Origin: Glebionis coronaria
Taxonomy: Eukaryota > Streptophyta > Magnoliopsida > Asterales > Asteraceae
Reading direction: 5' to 3'
NCBI GenBank assembly: GCA_025667525.1
Contig: CM046877.1
Location: 264,217,706-264,281,705 of the forward strand
DNA length: 64,000 nt
The notes below the pieces were generated by a model. That model searched no databases and was not told where the DNA came from. It worked only from the letters and a program-made list of their open reading frames with translations. This document shows, one piece after another, positions 30,001-41,300 of the stretch. Both the position numbers and the translations under genes were made by a program. The stretch's first letter is position 1. Each line of letters starts with the position of its first letter.

Positions 30001-31344
30001 GTGATAGCTGGAGTCTCTAACCCTTTTCGGCTTCCTGCATTCCTTTGCCATATGCCCATAACCTTGGCAATTAAAACATTGAATCCCACTCTGCTGAACC
30101 ACTTGACTTCCAACCGTTTCCCTATTCCCAGTAGCAGCAGCAATCCTCTGAGCATCATACTTGGCAGTCTGTCGATCATATCTTGCAGAACCCTCAACAT
30201 GCGTTGGATTATGTCGATCATACCTAGAAGGACTTTCACCACGTCGACATGTGTCATACCTTGGAGGACTCTCAACATATCGGTTCTTTGTGTTGGATGA
30301 TGTGCGAAGATTGTTGTTGGTGGGTTTGTAGATTTTCTTGTAAGTCTTCATTATGTAAGCAATTTGTTGTTTCATCTCTCGGTTCTTTTGAGCTTGGTCT
30401 TCATCACTATCTTCTTCAGATGAGGACTCAGATGGTGGAGATGGCGCTCTTGGCGCTTTGCCTCGAGATTTTGTGGAAGATGAAGACTTAGATGATGTGG
30501 AATATCGTGGTGAGGATGATGTATTGGAGTATGGCTTAGGAGCACGAGAGTGAGGATCTTGAACATGTTGAGTGGTAGTCAGTAAAGCAAGTGGATTAGC
30601 CGTCTTGGCAACACGTTCAATTCGAATCTCATTTGCTTCATTCTGAAATTGCTTCAAGATGTCAAAAAGTCGATGATATGAGACCTCGTCTAACTTTTCT
30701 TGTTGTTTCACCAAAGTGACGAATCGTGTCCACTCGGGTTGAAGTTGTTGAAGAAATTGGACATTGACTTGCATGGTGGAGACTTGCAGGTTATTTCTTG
30801 TCATGTCATTCATCATCTTATAAAACCTTGAGTAGTACGAGTCAATTGATTCTCCATCCCTTGAAGTAAACTTGCCAAAATTCCAAAACAAGTTTGTTTT
30901 GACATCTTGTTTGTTGAGTGATTCTCCTTGTTGCAAGCGTTCAATAGCAGTCCACATTTCATGTGCTGTCGGGCATGCATCAACCGTGGAGTAAATATCA
31001 TCTCCAATCCCACTTAAAACCATATAGATGGCTTCCTTCTCCGCATCATGCCAAGCACAATTTTCAGGTGTGAGATCAGCTCTTGTTTCATCACGTTCAC
31101 TTGCAGGTATTGGATCAGTAGTATCTGTGGCTGCTCTTGGAGGAACTGAGATCTTCTTAAATATATATGGTCCATGAGTAATACATTTCCTCAAGGCATC
31201 ACCATTAGGTCTTGTATCAAGATATCGTATGAAACGTGATTGCCATTGAGCATACCTACCAGATACAAGCATTGGTGGTCTCTCTTTGTTACCCGCCACC
31301 ATTATGTTGTTGTTCGTCACACGATATTCGGCAGTAGAATCCAT
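26944..31344 (-). CDS. Copia C Gag with zinc knuckle and long coiled coils
   Basis: The ORF encodes 1,466 aa from ATG 31344, long for a Copia Gag. Residues about 25-250 form the UBN2-type capsid domain. Residues 270-320 are a Ser-rich linker. The zinc knuckle CX2CX4HX4C uses C423, C426, H431 and C436. Long charged coiled coils lie at about 580-790 and 980-1130. After an SILGKP motif, a second Cys/His cluster CX2CX2CX4HX2C lies near residue 1330; Copia B has a related one. The protein should assemble the particle and package RNA. The extra length is typical of a group of Asteraceae Copia elements as I remember them, and its function is unknown to me. Gag ends inside the start of the pol frame. 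Confidence 0.9.
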   Translation of the reverse strand: MDSTAEYRVTNNNIMVAGNKERPPMLVSGRYAQWQSRFIRYLDTRPNGDALRKCITHGPYIFKKISVPPRAATDTTDPIPASERDETRADLTPENCAWHDAEKEAIYMVLSGIGDDIYSTVDACPTAHEMWTAIERLQQGESLNKQDVKTNLFWNFGKFTSRDGESIDSYYSRFYKMMNDMTRNNLQVSTMQVNVQFLQQLQPEWTRFVTLVKQQEKLDEVSYHRLFDILKQFQNEANEIRIERVAKTANPLALLTTTQHVQDPHSRAPKPYSNTSSSPRYSTSSKSSSSTKSRGKAPRAPSPPSESSSEEDSDEDQAQKNREMKQQIAYIMKTYKKIYKPTNNNLRTSSNTKNRYVESPPRYDTCRRGESPSRYDRHNPTHVEGSARYDRQTAKYDAQRIAAATGNRETVGSQVVQQSGIQCFNCQGYGHMAKECRKPKRVRDSSYHKEKMLLCKKMEAGVKLSAEEGAMLDDTDDEDSDQELDAHYSYMAKVEEVLKVTEDDNCPIFDTEPIDKVHTTDEYNVFGDIPEHSDLPNAINDTCMMETVDSNTTPDSSDMCNNESEDDQHANEYDEEERIALANLIATLQKDVTENKKSQKQLKKANATLTQSFEECKAALIKSTEITESYRDELLQKTKELEGYKGSALKSQKDDFENKYNTTLELLAKEKRQYNVFLMDERQKTYLANTKVNELEQKLSMTTTDSAKILEDKKQEVDALKQDFKSRYDKETEKVTKLEAQVDFLKNVVYKTHDSIQSVRMLAPPSMFKGQASFASPEYLAKAQAANPHLYLDETERTDLDCMPVSADSEETALWDADSQPLVNKEFVKPYNYAYENSLYGLFNKQTQKTREEVFLECKQKRIQWKKAFAPKKSNVYKYINYLPLDESKSKSRKTLGILKHHIDNVKSIVERDWAKRENAEWTRPIPQDITLLVKELLIPNTALIKETVLQLEEFIRTEMFDDLKYVESIEKHIDDLQMEKSDFSDEYDLLLQECVSKDVMCAYFTSCADIDEYSEVACQYLDKIKECERLEIELSKCKENVDKKAFELLQHKTDFLQKHCHSLELALQKDVGRFPHDNKMQEKLSQTFREMNEQNLEINGLKAQLQDRDRAIAELQKLIAKMGGKIVEPSIKKNVVRQPNASKENRSSILGKPSALSNSSFAKPVFAPKMDGKERLPQAQPIRNPIAPSVKNNNVIKPGMYRMSTKPTNKDTHSPQTSRNTNIRVSSTIGIVSTTSVSRPQLKSTQENDKVWKHKNQGKMKQVEEHPRIFNVSKNKTSVIACHDDLNDSTLNAMNVKFACVKCGKCANANHSMCAINKVKGVDTRTKKQVAMPIRASKPKRKVNHSGATPTKKSNASDSTTKNPRSKIKELYESASKSWKWWFANQCPPGYKWMPKVRTENVKTSVSLPLNVDKDTNDSTITTTVVSNLANAPSCSNSSAGDTNSSLHNGLRMHEAHDGESQASN

Positions 31345-31732
31345 CTCAATATTCTCTGAAATGATGAAGTGAATATGGATCTTAAGTAGATTTGTTGTGA
31401 TTGTTGTTGTAGTTTAAATTCCGAAAATTGCAATTTTTCTCCAGGCCGACAATAAATTCTCCAGTCCGACTAAAACGGTATTCCAAAAATTTTGTAATCG
31501 CCAAAATTTGAAATCGAGCTAGAAATGTCCTAAAACTAGTATGGAAAAAATTTGAATTTACTTGACGAAAAATTTTTTAACTCTTTTTTTTTTTTTTTTT
31601 TTTTTTTTTGATCTTCGTGGAAACGATATTCTGAAACTAGTCTAGATAGTGGCTAAGTCTAAAAAATACCCAAACAAAATTTAGCAAAAACACATCATCG
31701 GAATCACCAATCGGAATGATATCGGAATTCAT

Positions 31733-31942
31733 CAATCGGAATGTTATCTGAATACACCAATCGGAATGTTATCTGAATACACCAATCGGAATGTTATCTG
31801 AATACACCAATCGGAATGTTATCTGAATACACCAATCGGAATGTTATCTGAATACACCAATCGGAATGTTATCTGAATACACCAATCGGAATGTTATCTG
31901 AATACACCAATCAGAATGTTATCTGAATACACCAATCGGAAT
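31733..31942 (-). repeat. Eight tandem 25-bp units in the Copia C leader
   Basis: The plus-strand unit is AATCGGAATGTT followed by ATCTGAATACACC. Eight units are nearly identical, one with a single change (AATCAGAATG). Degenerate copies of the AATCGGAAT core flank the array from 31696 to 32025. The unit length is not a multiple of 3 and no ORF uses it. Confidence 0.92.
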
Positions 31943-32271
31943 GTATGTTGGAAGTCCAATCGGAATGTTGATCTGAATCCCAATCGGAATCTATAACCCC
32001 TTTTCAGATTGCAGCAATCGGAATGTATCCCCCTTTTCTCGGACAAAACTCAACCAATACGTGATTTTAAGCCAAAAAATGATCAAAAAACCCAAAAATT
32101 TTGTGTTTTTAGCCAAAGTAAATATACCAAATCACTACTACAACTATGTAGAAGATGTAGATGAAGAAGTAGAGCACGAAATACACAAAAAAATTTGAAT
32201 CCGAGATGATTTATGGATTAAATCATTCGAATCAAATATACTAACAACAACCAATCACAAAACTACCCCGT

Positions 32272-32287
32272 GGCGATTGATACCAAA
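32272..32287 (-). other. Copia C primer binding site
   Basis: TTTGGTATCAATCGCC on the minus strand directly follows the 5' LTR. The TGGTATCA core matches initiator tRNA-Met; the remainder departs from the usual AGAGC. Confidence 0.7.
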
Positions 32288-32672
32288 TGTTGTCCCATAT
32301 ATTTTGTTATGATTAAGCAATGAAGAGAGAATGAAAATAGATGAAGAAGAGATGAATTCCTAGAGAGAGAAAGTAGTGAGAGAAAGTAGAGAGGAGATGA
32401 TTAACTTGGTGAGATTAGATTAAGAAAAGAATTAGTTACAAAATGACCATCCACCCTCCTAACATGCTAGGAGGGTAGTATATATAGTCCACCCACATGC
32501 GGGCTTTAATGGACTATATATTGGGCCGGGCTTGTCTTTTGGACTTTAATTAGTTTAAATCCAAGCCCATGAATCACGACTAAATACCTACTTATTACAA
32601 CGTTCTAATAAATATTACAATAGAAACCTATGACCGAACATTCTTGTTTGACTCAATATTTTGAGGCTAACA
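32288..32672 (-). repeat. Copia C 5' LTR
   Basis: The 385-bp LTR looks identical to 20580-20964. The TATA-adjacent hairpin is at 32454-32475. Target duplication AGTGA follows at 32673-32677. Confidence 0.95.
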
Positions 32673-33251
32673 AGTGACATTAGCAGTATGGCTGGAGAGA
32701 TTCAACAAGCTCTGCCCTCGAGCTTTTGAGAAGACAGATAGCCCCACTGATGCTGAAAGCTGGTTGGCTCACATCGAGAAGATTTTCAACGCCATGGGCT
32801 GTGACCCCGCATACAAGGCGAGGCTAGCATGCTATCGGTTCGAAGGTGATGTACTCAACTGGTGGTTAGCATTGATGCAATCTGAAGGTGGTGATGAGTG
32901 GGTTGCTGGTTTGACTTGGGCTCAGTTCAAGGAAAGGGTGATGGAGCAGTTCTTTCCCAAGGCTGAGCAGGACAAGCTCAAGAGAGAGTACCATGGGATC
33001 CGACAGAGAGCTGGGGAGAATAGCAACGAGTTTATGTAGCGCTTTCTTCGCTTGGCTGGTTTCCTTGGTGCGGCAGCAGGTACTCCTGAAGAGCAGGCAC
33101 ATCACTTTAGATGGGCTCTTCGCACATCGGTTGCAAACAATCTGGTGTGTGCTACATTCAACACTGTAGCACAAGTGGCCGATGCAGCACGAAAGCTGGA
33201 GATGCTGTAGGAGAGAGATGAGTTCGGGGAAGCTGAAAGACCCGACAAGAG

Positions 33252-33331
33252 GTAAACATTCGTATTCAAGCGGTGACCAATTCGTATACTTTCCATATGT
33301 CAACTATTCATCTCTTAAATGTATCTTCCAG
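33252..33331 (+). other. Intron-like segment 1 in G2 gag
   Basis: The segment is 80 nt, begins GTAAAC, ends TTCCAG and is AT-rich relative to its flanks. It splits an AGG codon between its second and third bases. Its second codon position gives an immediate stop, and removal restores the frame (80 is not a multiple of 3). Confidence 0.7.
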
Positions 33332-33481
33332 GCAGAAAACTGGGGACCGGTCTCAGCCGACTACTCAGCAGCAGCCTCATCAGCCCAAGGGAAACGGTCA
33401 GACTAACGACCGTTCTGCTACGAATAGGCGTGGCGGTAATGATAATTACCGTAACAACGATGGGCACTCCAACAACAGCAG

Positions 33482-33555
33482 GTCCTAATACTTACGCAAT
33501 CCCTTATGTTTTATGTTATAACTCATATTCTGACACTTAGCAAAACTTCTACCAG
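33482..33555 (+). other. Intron-like segment 2 in G2 gag
   Basis: The segment is 74 nt, begins GTCCTA (a poor 5' splice site), ends CTACCAG and is AT-rich. It splits an AGG codon in the same phase as segment 1. Removal restores the frame. Confidence 0.65.
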
Positions 33556-33620
33556 GAACCATGGAAACGGTAGGGACCAGAACTAGAGAGGTTCGCAGCC
33601 TAGCCGTCCAGCTTATACTG

Positions 33621-33693
33621 GTATTCAATCTTACGTTTATCCGCTTTGTCCTTTGTACCCAACTATCATGTCTTATGTAAAATGTTTTATCAG
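33621..33693 (+). other. Intron-like segment 3 in G2 gag
   Basis: The segment is 73 nt, begins GTATTC, ends TTATCAG and is AT-rich with a T-rich end. It splits a GGT codon after its first base. Removal joins the Ser/Pro-rich linker to the zinc-knuckle exon in frame. Confidence 0.7.
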
Positions 33694-33824
33694 GTTCTCA
33701 GCCAGCCAGAACACCTGCTGGAGGATACACTCATCCTCTTTGCTCTACTTGCCACCGTAGGCACCCAGGACCATGTCGCCGTAATACTGATGCGTGCTTC
33801 AAGTGTGGTCTTCCTGGCCATATT

Positions 33825-36800
33825 ATGAAGGATTGCCGTAAGGGCGAGATGAAGGGTACATCGGGACATGCTGATACCAAGCCGCCTCCTACTGCCGGGC
33901 GTGTCTACACGACATCTCGAGACCAGGCATACAAGTCTACAGGTACCATCACTGGAATCTTGTATATGTATGGTCAAGCTGCATGTTTTCTTTTCGATAC
34001 GGGTGCTACTCACTCGGTTATTTCTACTGCTTATGCTAAGAACATTAGGATGCCTCCCTTGCCACTAGAAAATAGGCTTACTATTTCCACGCCGTTGAGG
34101 GACTCTGTATTAATCACCCATGTATACAAGAGTCTTCCCCTAGAATTTGATGATAAGGTTCGACCTGTCGACGCATTTCCGCTGGACATAAATGACTTCG
34201 ACATGATTTTGGGCATGGATTGGCTATCCAAATATCATGCTACCATAGACTGCCATTTATATCGAGTTATCTTCGGTGATGTCAATGCACCAGAGTACAT
34301 TCAAAATGGGTTCATAGTCGGACGGTCTGTACAAGTCATATCCACCCTGCAAGCGCGTGCACTACTGTCACATGGCTGCGAGGGTTATCTAGCTACGGTT
34401 CACGACATAGATTCTGAATCTCCATCGATTCAGGATCAACCAATAGTGTCGGAATTCCAAGATGTGTTTCCAGCAGAACTTCCGGGCATACAACCTGCAC
34501 AAGAAGTGGAATTCAGTATCGAGCTGGTTCCAGGAGTTGAACCAATCTCCAAGGCTCCTTATCGTATGTCTCCCATAGAGCTGAAGGAGCTGAAGGATCA
34601 ACTACAAGAACTTCTGGAACAAGGTTTCATTCGACCGAGCGCATCTCCATGGGGTGCACCGGTCTTGTTTGTTAAGAAGAAGGACGACAGTATGCGTCTT
34701 TGCATAGACTATCGCGAGCTCAACAAGATTACCATTCGGAATAGGTATCCACTGCCACGCATCGACGACCTGTTTGACTAACTCCAAGGGGCCAAACACT
34801 TCTCCAAGATTGATCTTAGGTCAGGCTATCATCAGCTACTGGTCAAGGGGCAGGACATCGCTAAGACTGCCTTTCGTACCCGTTATGGCCACTACGAGTT
34901 TGTAGTTATGCCATTTGGCCTGACAAATGCTCCAGCAGTGTTCATGGATCTGATGAACAGAATCTTCCATGAATTTCTGGACAAGTTCGTCATTGTCTTC
35001 ATCGATGACATCCTGATTTTCTCAAAGTCCAAGGAGGAACACGAAGACCATCTTCGTACAGTACTACAGATTCTTCGCCAGAAGCAGCTGTATGCTAAAT
35101 TCTCCAAGTGTGAGTTCTAGTTAGACAAGGTGGCATTCTTAGGTCACATTGTATCAGCAGAAGGAATCACTATGGATCCAGCGAAGGTTGAGGCCATTAC
35201 TAAGTGGCCAAGGCTGACACCAGCGACGAAAGTCCGCAGTTTCTTAGGCTTAGCTGGCTATTACCGTAGGTTCGTGGAGAACTTTTCCCGGCTAGCACTA
35301 CCATTGACCAAACTGATGCGGAAAGGGGAGCAATTCGTCTGGACGGAAGATCGAGAGAAGAGCTTTGAAGACCTGAAGCAGAAGCTAGTATCTGCACCTA
35401 TTCTTACTCTACCATCTGGTACGGGTGGATTTCAAATCTACAGTGATGCATCGGGGAAGGGACTTGCTGTGTTCTCATGCAACATGGGAAAGTGATCGCG
35501 TACGCTTCACGGCAGCTTAAGCCTTATGAAGAAAATTACCCCACGCACGACCTGGAACTTGCTGCAGTCGTGTTTGCATTGAAGATATGGAGGCACTACT
35601 TATATGGAGAATCATGTGACATTTTCACGGACCACAAGAGCTTGAAGTATATCTTCACTCAGCGTGAATTGAACATAAGGCAGAGGAGATGGTTAGAGCT
35701 GTTGAAAGATTATGACATTAATCTACAGTATCATCCCGGAAAGGCAAATGTAGTAGCAGATGCTCTTAGCAGGAAGTCCGGAATGATCAACGACATTAAA
35801 ATCGAAGAGGAAATCATCAGAGACTTGGAGCGACTAGACATCAAGATCATGGTAAGTGGACAGCACCGTTACTGGGCTAATCTTAGAGTAGAACCCGAGT
35901 GCTATCTAAGATCAAGGAAGCTCAGAAGGATGACGGAGAAATCTGGGCGATAGTACAGAATTTGGAGAAGCAGACAGAATTCAGAGTAGATGCAGATGGT
36001 ATCGTATGGCAGGGCACTAGACTTTGTGTTCCTGATGACCAAGAACTCCGGGAAGCTTTGTTAGCTGAAGCTCATAGCTCCCCATTCTCGATACATCCTG
36101 GTTCGACTAAAATGTACCATGACATCAAGCAGTACTTTTGGTGGAGTGGTATGAAACAGGATGTGGCCACTTACGTCTCCAAATGTCTTTCTAACCAGCA
36201 GGTTAAGATCAAGCATCAGCGATCTGGCGGTCACCTTCAACCGTTAGATATTCCAGAGTGGAAGTGGGACAAAATCACCATAGATTTTGTTACCGGTCTT
36301 CCGCCTACAAAAAGGAAGCACGATGCAATTTGGGTTATCGTTGATCGACTTACCAAATCAGCTCATTTCTTACCGATCCGTAAGGAAGATCCGGTAAGTA
36401 AACTCGCAGATACGTATAGACGAGAGATCATGAGACTCCACGGTGCACCATCCAGCATCGTCTCAGACCGAGATCCTTGATTCACTTCGCGCTTTTGGAA
36501 AAGTTTGCAGAAAGCTTGGGGTACACAACTTAAGCTTAGCACGGCTTTTCATCCTCAAACGGACGGACAATCGGAACGAACCATTCAGACATTGGAGGAT
36601 ATGTTGAGGTCATGTGCGTTGTAATGGACGGGTGATTGGGACGAATACATCTGATTGGTGGAGTTTGCATACAACAACAGCCGGCACGCAAGCATCAAGT
36701 GTGCTCCATTTGAGATGTTGTATGGCAGAAAGTGTCGCGCCCCAATCTGCTGAGATCAGGTTAGAGAGCGAACACTCGAAGGACCGGAAATCATAGAGAT

Positions 36801-37320
36801 GACCAATGAGAAGATCGCAGTAGCTAAGCAGAAAATTCAGGAGGCACGGTCACGTCAGAAGAGTTATGTCGATAAGCATCGTAGGGATATACACTTTAAC
36901 GTAGGAGATCACGTCTTCCTCAAGGTTTCGCCGGAACGTGGTGTTAGACGCTTCGGGATTAAAGGGAAGCTCAATCCTCGTATCATCGGACCGTTTGATA
37001 TCATTGAACGAGTCGGTGAAGTATCTTACCGATTGGCGTTACCTCCGCAGCTTTCGCATGTACACAATGTGTTTCATGTGTCCTTACTCAGAGGGTACCA
37101 GTATCATCCCCTTCACATGGTTCAGTATCCACTGGAACAGATACGTGAAGATCTTACTTTTATAGAAGAACCCGAACGAGTTCTTGACAGATAAGAACGA
37201 GTCATGAGAAAGAAGACGATTCCATTCGTCAAAATTCTATGGAGGGATCATACCGAGCGGGAAGCCACTAGGGAACCAAAGGAGTCTATCCGGGCTTCTT
37301 ACCCTCATTTCACATTTTGA
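33825..37320 (+). pseudogene. G2 pol: protease, RT, RNase H, integrase, chromodomain
   Basis: Protease has FDTGATHS (near 33995). RT has the [19 protein letters not shown] region, MPFGLTNAP and catalytic FIDDIL. RNase H has DASGKG and TDHKSLKY. Integrase has HPGSTKMY, the catalytic IDFVTGLP and VSDRDP, and HPQTDGQSE. The C-terminus is a degraded chromodomain-like stretch ending at TGA 37318. Disabling changes include stops TAA 34779, TAG 35118, TGA 36478, TAA near 36621 and TAA near 37192; frameshifts near 35465 and 35900; and loss of the last zinc-binding Cys of the integrase HHCC domain (CLSN where CX2C is expected). Most stops fit C-to-T or G-to-A change from Gln, Arg or Trp codons. The element cannot make Pol. 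Confidence 0.88.
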
Positions 37321-37383
37321 ATTCGGGTATGTTCTTCTTTTCTAGTTACTTTGTCTATAATTCGAGGACGAATTATTCTTTTT

Positions 37384-37396
37384 AGGGGGGAAGAGT
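37384..37396 (+). other. G2 polypurine tract
   Basis: AGGGGGGAAGAGT lies directly before the LTR start TGTAAAACCCGC at 37397. Confidence 0.8.
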
Positions 37397-40376
37397 TGTA
37401 AAACCCGCATGCTTTTACCATGCATAATACCCTTAGGATCGTACGTACTAGATTAAAACTTTCCTAATATAGCATGATTACGATTAAGTGTTAAGAGTTT
37501 ATGTATTACGTACGTGTTAGAACACGATAAGTATTTACTATGCACGATCACGTAATAATTATTTAACGATAATTAATCAAGAACATGCGATCATGAAATC
37601 ATGAACGTAATTAAAACACGAACAATTATTAATTACGCATATATATTTATTACGAGCGTAATTAAATATATTATATCACGGTATTTACGTACCGAGAACA
37701 TTTAAAACACGAACATAAATAATCACAAACGTTTAACTAAATAACGAGACACGGAAAAAGGTACGGGTACCCCAAGTGGGGTCCCTACCCGCGGCCAACA
37801 AGGACAAATGGGCCAAGCCCATTTGTCAAATTTACTAAAAGGGGGTTTATTATTTTTACACTACTCAAATAAACTTTATAGAAGATTTTAAGAAAACCTA
37901 AAACCTCCTCCTTCCCTTTGTCTCTTTGTGCCGCCACCCTACAAACACCATACAAGGTGATTTTGATCTTTGATCTTGAAGTTTTGGTGATTGATCGTGT
38001 TGGTTCTTCGTCCTCTTGATCCACGAATTCAGTAAAACCTTTTTAAACCTTTTCTTTTGATGTAATCTTTTTATAAATTATGAACATGTGATGTTTTTAC
38101 AAAAACATAATAATTAATCATGGATCTAACATGTTTTGGTGTTAAATAAAATCAAAAGAGTGTTTTTAAGGGGTGTTTGTTTTGGCCGCAGGCTGCAACC
38201 GAACCCGAATGGGTTTCGGTTTGCCAAGCCGACCACCACCAAGACGATATGGTCTTGGTTGGTGCGTGTGGGTCCCACGGAAGCAAGGAAACACGGGGTA
38301 CCCCGAGTTGGTTCGGGGTACGGTGTCGATTTCATGTCCAGTTCATGCTTTTTAGTCTAGATCCGGTTCATGGTGTATGTTAGTTTTTTTTATGTTTATG
38401 ATCTTAGGTTAAAAATTAAATTAATAAAATGATGTGATTAATTTAATAACATGACTTAGGTTATTTAATTATTAATGATCATGAAATTATTTTAACCTAA
38501 GTATTTATATATTTAAGACTTATAATTAATTAATTATTTTAAAACCATGGATATAATTAATTAATTAACATGACTTAGGTTATATTATTAACATATAATA
38601 ATACATATTTTAACCTAAGTATTTAACTTATTTAATTAAAAGCATGTTATACTTTAATTAAATATTATAACCTATAGTTTAATTAAATTACAAGAAATAA
38701 TTATTAAACTATACATTATATCATATGACTTAGAAATAATCATGAAAAACACTTAGACTTATATACTTAGCTTATTTAACCAGCTTATTTCTAATTATGG
38801 AAACGTTTTTAGAAACTTAATTAAATAAGGCAGCTAATCTATTTATGGAAACCAGCTATTTTTAGAAATTTATTTATTTTAGGCAGCTAATCTATTTATG
38901 GAAACTTATTTAATTAAGGCAGCTAATCTACTTATGGAAACTTTCTATTTTTAGAAAATTATCTATTTTAAGCAGTAAATCTATTTTTGGAAACTTTCTA
39001 TTTTTGGAAACTTTCTATTTTTTGAAACTTTCTATTTTTGGAAACTTTCTGTTTTTGGAAACTTTCTATTTTTGGAAACTTTCTATTTTTGGAAACTTTC
39101 TATTTTAGGAAACCTGCTATTTTTGGAAAGTTACTTATTATTACACAGTGAGTGTAATAACACATGAAATACCAGAAATACTTAATCAGATTAAACAGAC
39201 TATAAGATTTAACACAGTTTAAGGCTTTAAAACAGTAAAACATGGTAAGAACACATAAATAAGCTAAGACATGACATAAAACCAGCTATGTATTTAGTAA
39301 GCAGATACTTATTCATGTACGTATTTATGTAGCATTAGTGATTGGAAGTAGGATTCTCGCAGTTCGTCTTTCTCGTTCACTAGACATAAGGTACGGATTC
39401 CCGTCCTTTCAGTATGGACATTCTTTCCTTATTAGGATTCCCCGTATGCAGCCAACTGTTTTCCCGTAGTATAAGTTACGTGTTTGATTGCTTATATTTA
39501 ATTAAGAATACCTATAGCCATATACATGCATGACCAGTTTCACCTAGTTATGGAGGTACCATAACCATAACATTAGAGGCACTGATGTTATGACTTCACC
39601 ACGGCGGAGTGATTGCTCGTGGCGTCCCTTCAGCTTTTGGCCATTTATATTATACTTATCATGTGGGGCGTATGGGTGCATCCTAGTTACATGTTTTTAT
39701 TCAGGATTTCATGGTGAATGTGGTGTGTGCCTTGCATCCTTCACAAGGAGCTGATCCCTCCTACCCAAAAACAAGTATATTAAATTAGAGGCAGCCCCTC
39801 TAATTTGCATGATGAGGTCACCCCTCCAATTATTCATGCACGGTGGATTTTCATGACCTATATTGGCTAATGGTAAAATATGACAAACAATTTTTATAAG
39901 ATAAACATAAGACTTTCAAACTATTAAACCAGTTTTATTAAGACTTAACCAGGTTACTCGGGACTTAGTTTTCTTCCGCTGTTATTATGTTATATGCTTA
40001 TCCTATTCATGCTTTATTGTACATCCGTGTACTGAGCGTATTTTCTCAGCCGTTTTCCTTTTCTATGTTCCCAAAACGGCAGGTACTCAGGGACGCTCGT
40101 AGACACTAAGAGTACGTACATATGGACTGGAAGATGTCTAGCCTTCTTTACATTCTGCATTTCCTTTCTTATGATACTTATGCTTTGGACATTGTTTAGT
40201 CCTTTCCCTTTATTATACTATGTTTGTTTGTGATGAGCTTTACTCTTGGACTACCGATGTTTGATTCCGGTATTTTCCTTTTTATGGTCATGTAATGTTT
40301 GGACATTTTTCCTTGCATGCTTTGATGACACGCCATAATTACTGTGATATTTCCATTTCCAAAATGGGGTGTTACA
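37397..40376 (+). repeat. G2 3' LTR (2.98 kb)
   Basis: The LTR runs from TGTAAAACCC to GGGTGTTACA. A start-proximal hairpin GCATG/CATGC lies at about 37406-37422. Long LTRs of about 3 kb are usual for Tekay-type chromoviruses. Chance ORFs at 38126-38383 overlap in several frames and are not genes. The AT-rich stretch 38400-38990 carries repeated GACTTAGGTTA and CAGCTAATCTATTTATGG words. Confidence 0.85.
38940..39128 (+). repeat. Short tandem repeat inside the G2 LTR
   Basis: About nine imperfect copies of a 16-17 bp unit, GGAAACTTTCTATTTTT, stand in a row. Looser relatives (CAGCTAATCTATTTATGG) lie upstream to about 38830. Confidence 0.85.
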
Positions 40377-41300
40377 CTATCATCTCTCGTTCTCCATAGT
40401 TTAAAATCTCAAGTAATGAGACTCGTGGATGCTTAGCCTATTAAATCAAAGTTTTGGGTTTTCGAGTCGTCTATAGGATCTTGCAAATTCTTAGACTATT
40501 TCAAGCTTAGAAATCGCATTTTAAAGTTCCCTTGATAAACGACTCTTTGGGATCAATTATAGGAACTTGCGAAAAGTTCTTGTTCTTAACCCGTGAGAGT
40601 TAAGACTTTCGCGTTTTAAAGTTCCCTATATAAAAGCCTAGCAAAACTTGACTTAAACACGTTAAGGATACTAGATAGAGTAAACATAGATAAGTAAACT
40701 CGGGTTGAGTCAAAATATTCACGACTTAGAAAAATTTAAAAACCACATTATTGAAAATTTATTCTAGCAATGAAAAGAAAATAAACATAACAAAGGAAAA
40801 TACAACTATACAACTAGGCCAAAATAGATTAAAAATTTTTAAAAATGTCGAAAAATCAAATTTTCCGGTTAAAATGAGGGCAAATTCATGGAAAAGACCA
40901 CTTACTTCGATAGAAGTCCCCCCTACACTTGATATAAACATTGTCCTCAATGTTTAAGCATGTGGGAGTAAACTCCCCTACACTTAGGACATTGTGCACT
41001 TTGTTTAAATCTTGCTAAGGAAAGGACAACTAAAGTGTTTCAATGTGAACATATAAAATATGAAATATTAAATCACGACAGTTTAGGATAGAACCGGGAA
41101 GATGGGTACACGGGATCGTCAAAAGTCATCAAGGGGCTCTTTGAAGCTTGAATCCCTGTAGATAATAAGAAACAAGACAACAAACACATATGGGGCTCCC
41201 CCTACACTTATTATGAAAGCAGTAAAGGATAGATCACGGGTTGCCTCCCGAGAAGCACTTGTTTTTGATAACCGAGTCACGAGCCTGACTCGACCCAAAT
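40377..41300 (-). other. G3 3' non-coding region
   Basis: No gene is supported. On the minus strand a perfect hairpin, AAACATTG-AGGA-CAATGTTT (40936-40955), is followed by purine-rich AAGTGTAGGGGGG, the same arrangement as in G1. Confidence 0.7.

Larger units (their letters stand above)
31345..32287 (-). other. Copia C 5' leader
   Basis: The leader runs from the primer site to the gag ATG on the minus strand. It carries a tandem array (31733-31942) and an oligo-A run (T run at about 31582-31609 on the plus strand). No ORF was seen. Confidence 0.75.
20580..32672 (-). mobile_element. Copia C, complete and apparently intact Copia element
   Basis: The element is 12,093 bp with 385-bp LTRs at 20580-20964 and 32288-32672 that look identical. 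The target duplication AGTGA is at 20575-20579 and 32673-32677. On the minus strand the order is 5' LTR, primer site, leader with a 25-bp tandem repeat, gag (31344-26944), pol (27050-23508), a 2.5-kb 3' non-coding region, polypurine tract and 3' LTR. Both frames are open and the catalytic residues I could check are present, so it is a candidate for an active element and a helper for Copia B. Internal GGGGGAG tracts in the 3' region recall the multiple polypurine tracts described for Sireviruses. Confidence 0.93.
32678..33824 (+). pseudogene. G2 gag, main part with three intron-like segments
   Basis: The frame continues from 20579. Capsid domain words WLERF, LNWW and LTWAQFKERVMEQFFP identify the chromovirus Gag. 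In-frame stops are TAG 33037, TAG 33208 and TAG 33584, each a Gln (CAG) position by comparison with the family as I remember it. Three GT...AG segments (33252-33331, 33482-33555 and 33621-33693) break the frame. Leaving them out joins codons exactly and leads into a standard zinc knuckle CX2CX4HX4C encoded at about 33799-33840. The gag frame then runs into the protease frame without a break. Confidence 0.85.
20239..40376 (+). mobile_element. G2, Tekay-type chromovirus (Gypsy), interrupted by Copia C and decayed
   Basis: The order is leader 20239-20425, gag start 20426-20579, Copia C insertion, then rest of gag, protease, RT, RNase H, integrase and chromodomain (32678-37320), followed by a 2,980-bp 3' LTR (37397-40376). 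The 5' LTR and primer site lie left of the window because G1 is inserted in the leader. Domain order and the C-terminal chromodomain-like stretch are those of Tekay/Del chromoviruses. The bases after the 3' LTR (CTATC, 40377-40381) would be the target duplication. G2 lies within the G3 3' region. Confidence 0.85.

Noticed and set aside
38126..38383. Overlapping short ORFs in the G2 LTR
   Set aside because: Several frames on both strands are open at once, which reflects GC-richer composition and not a gene.
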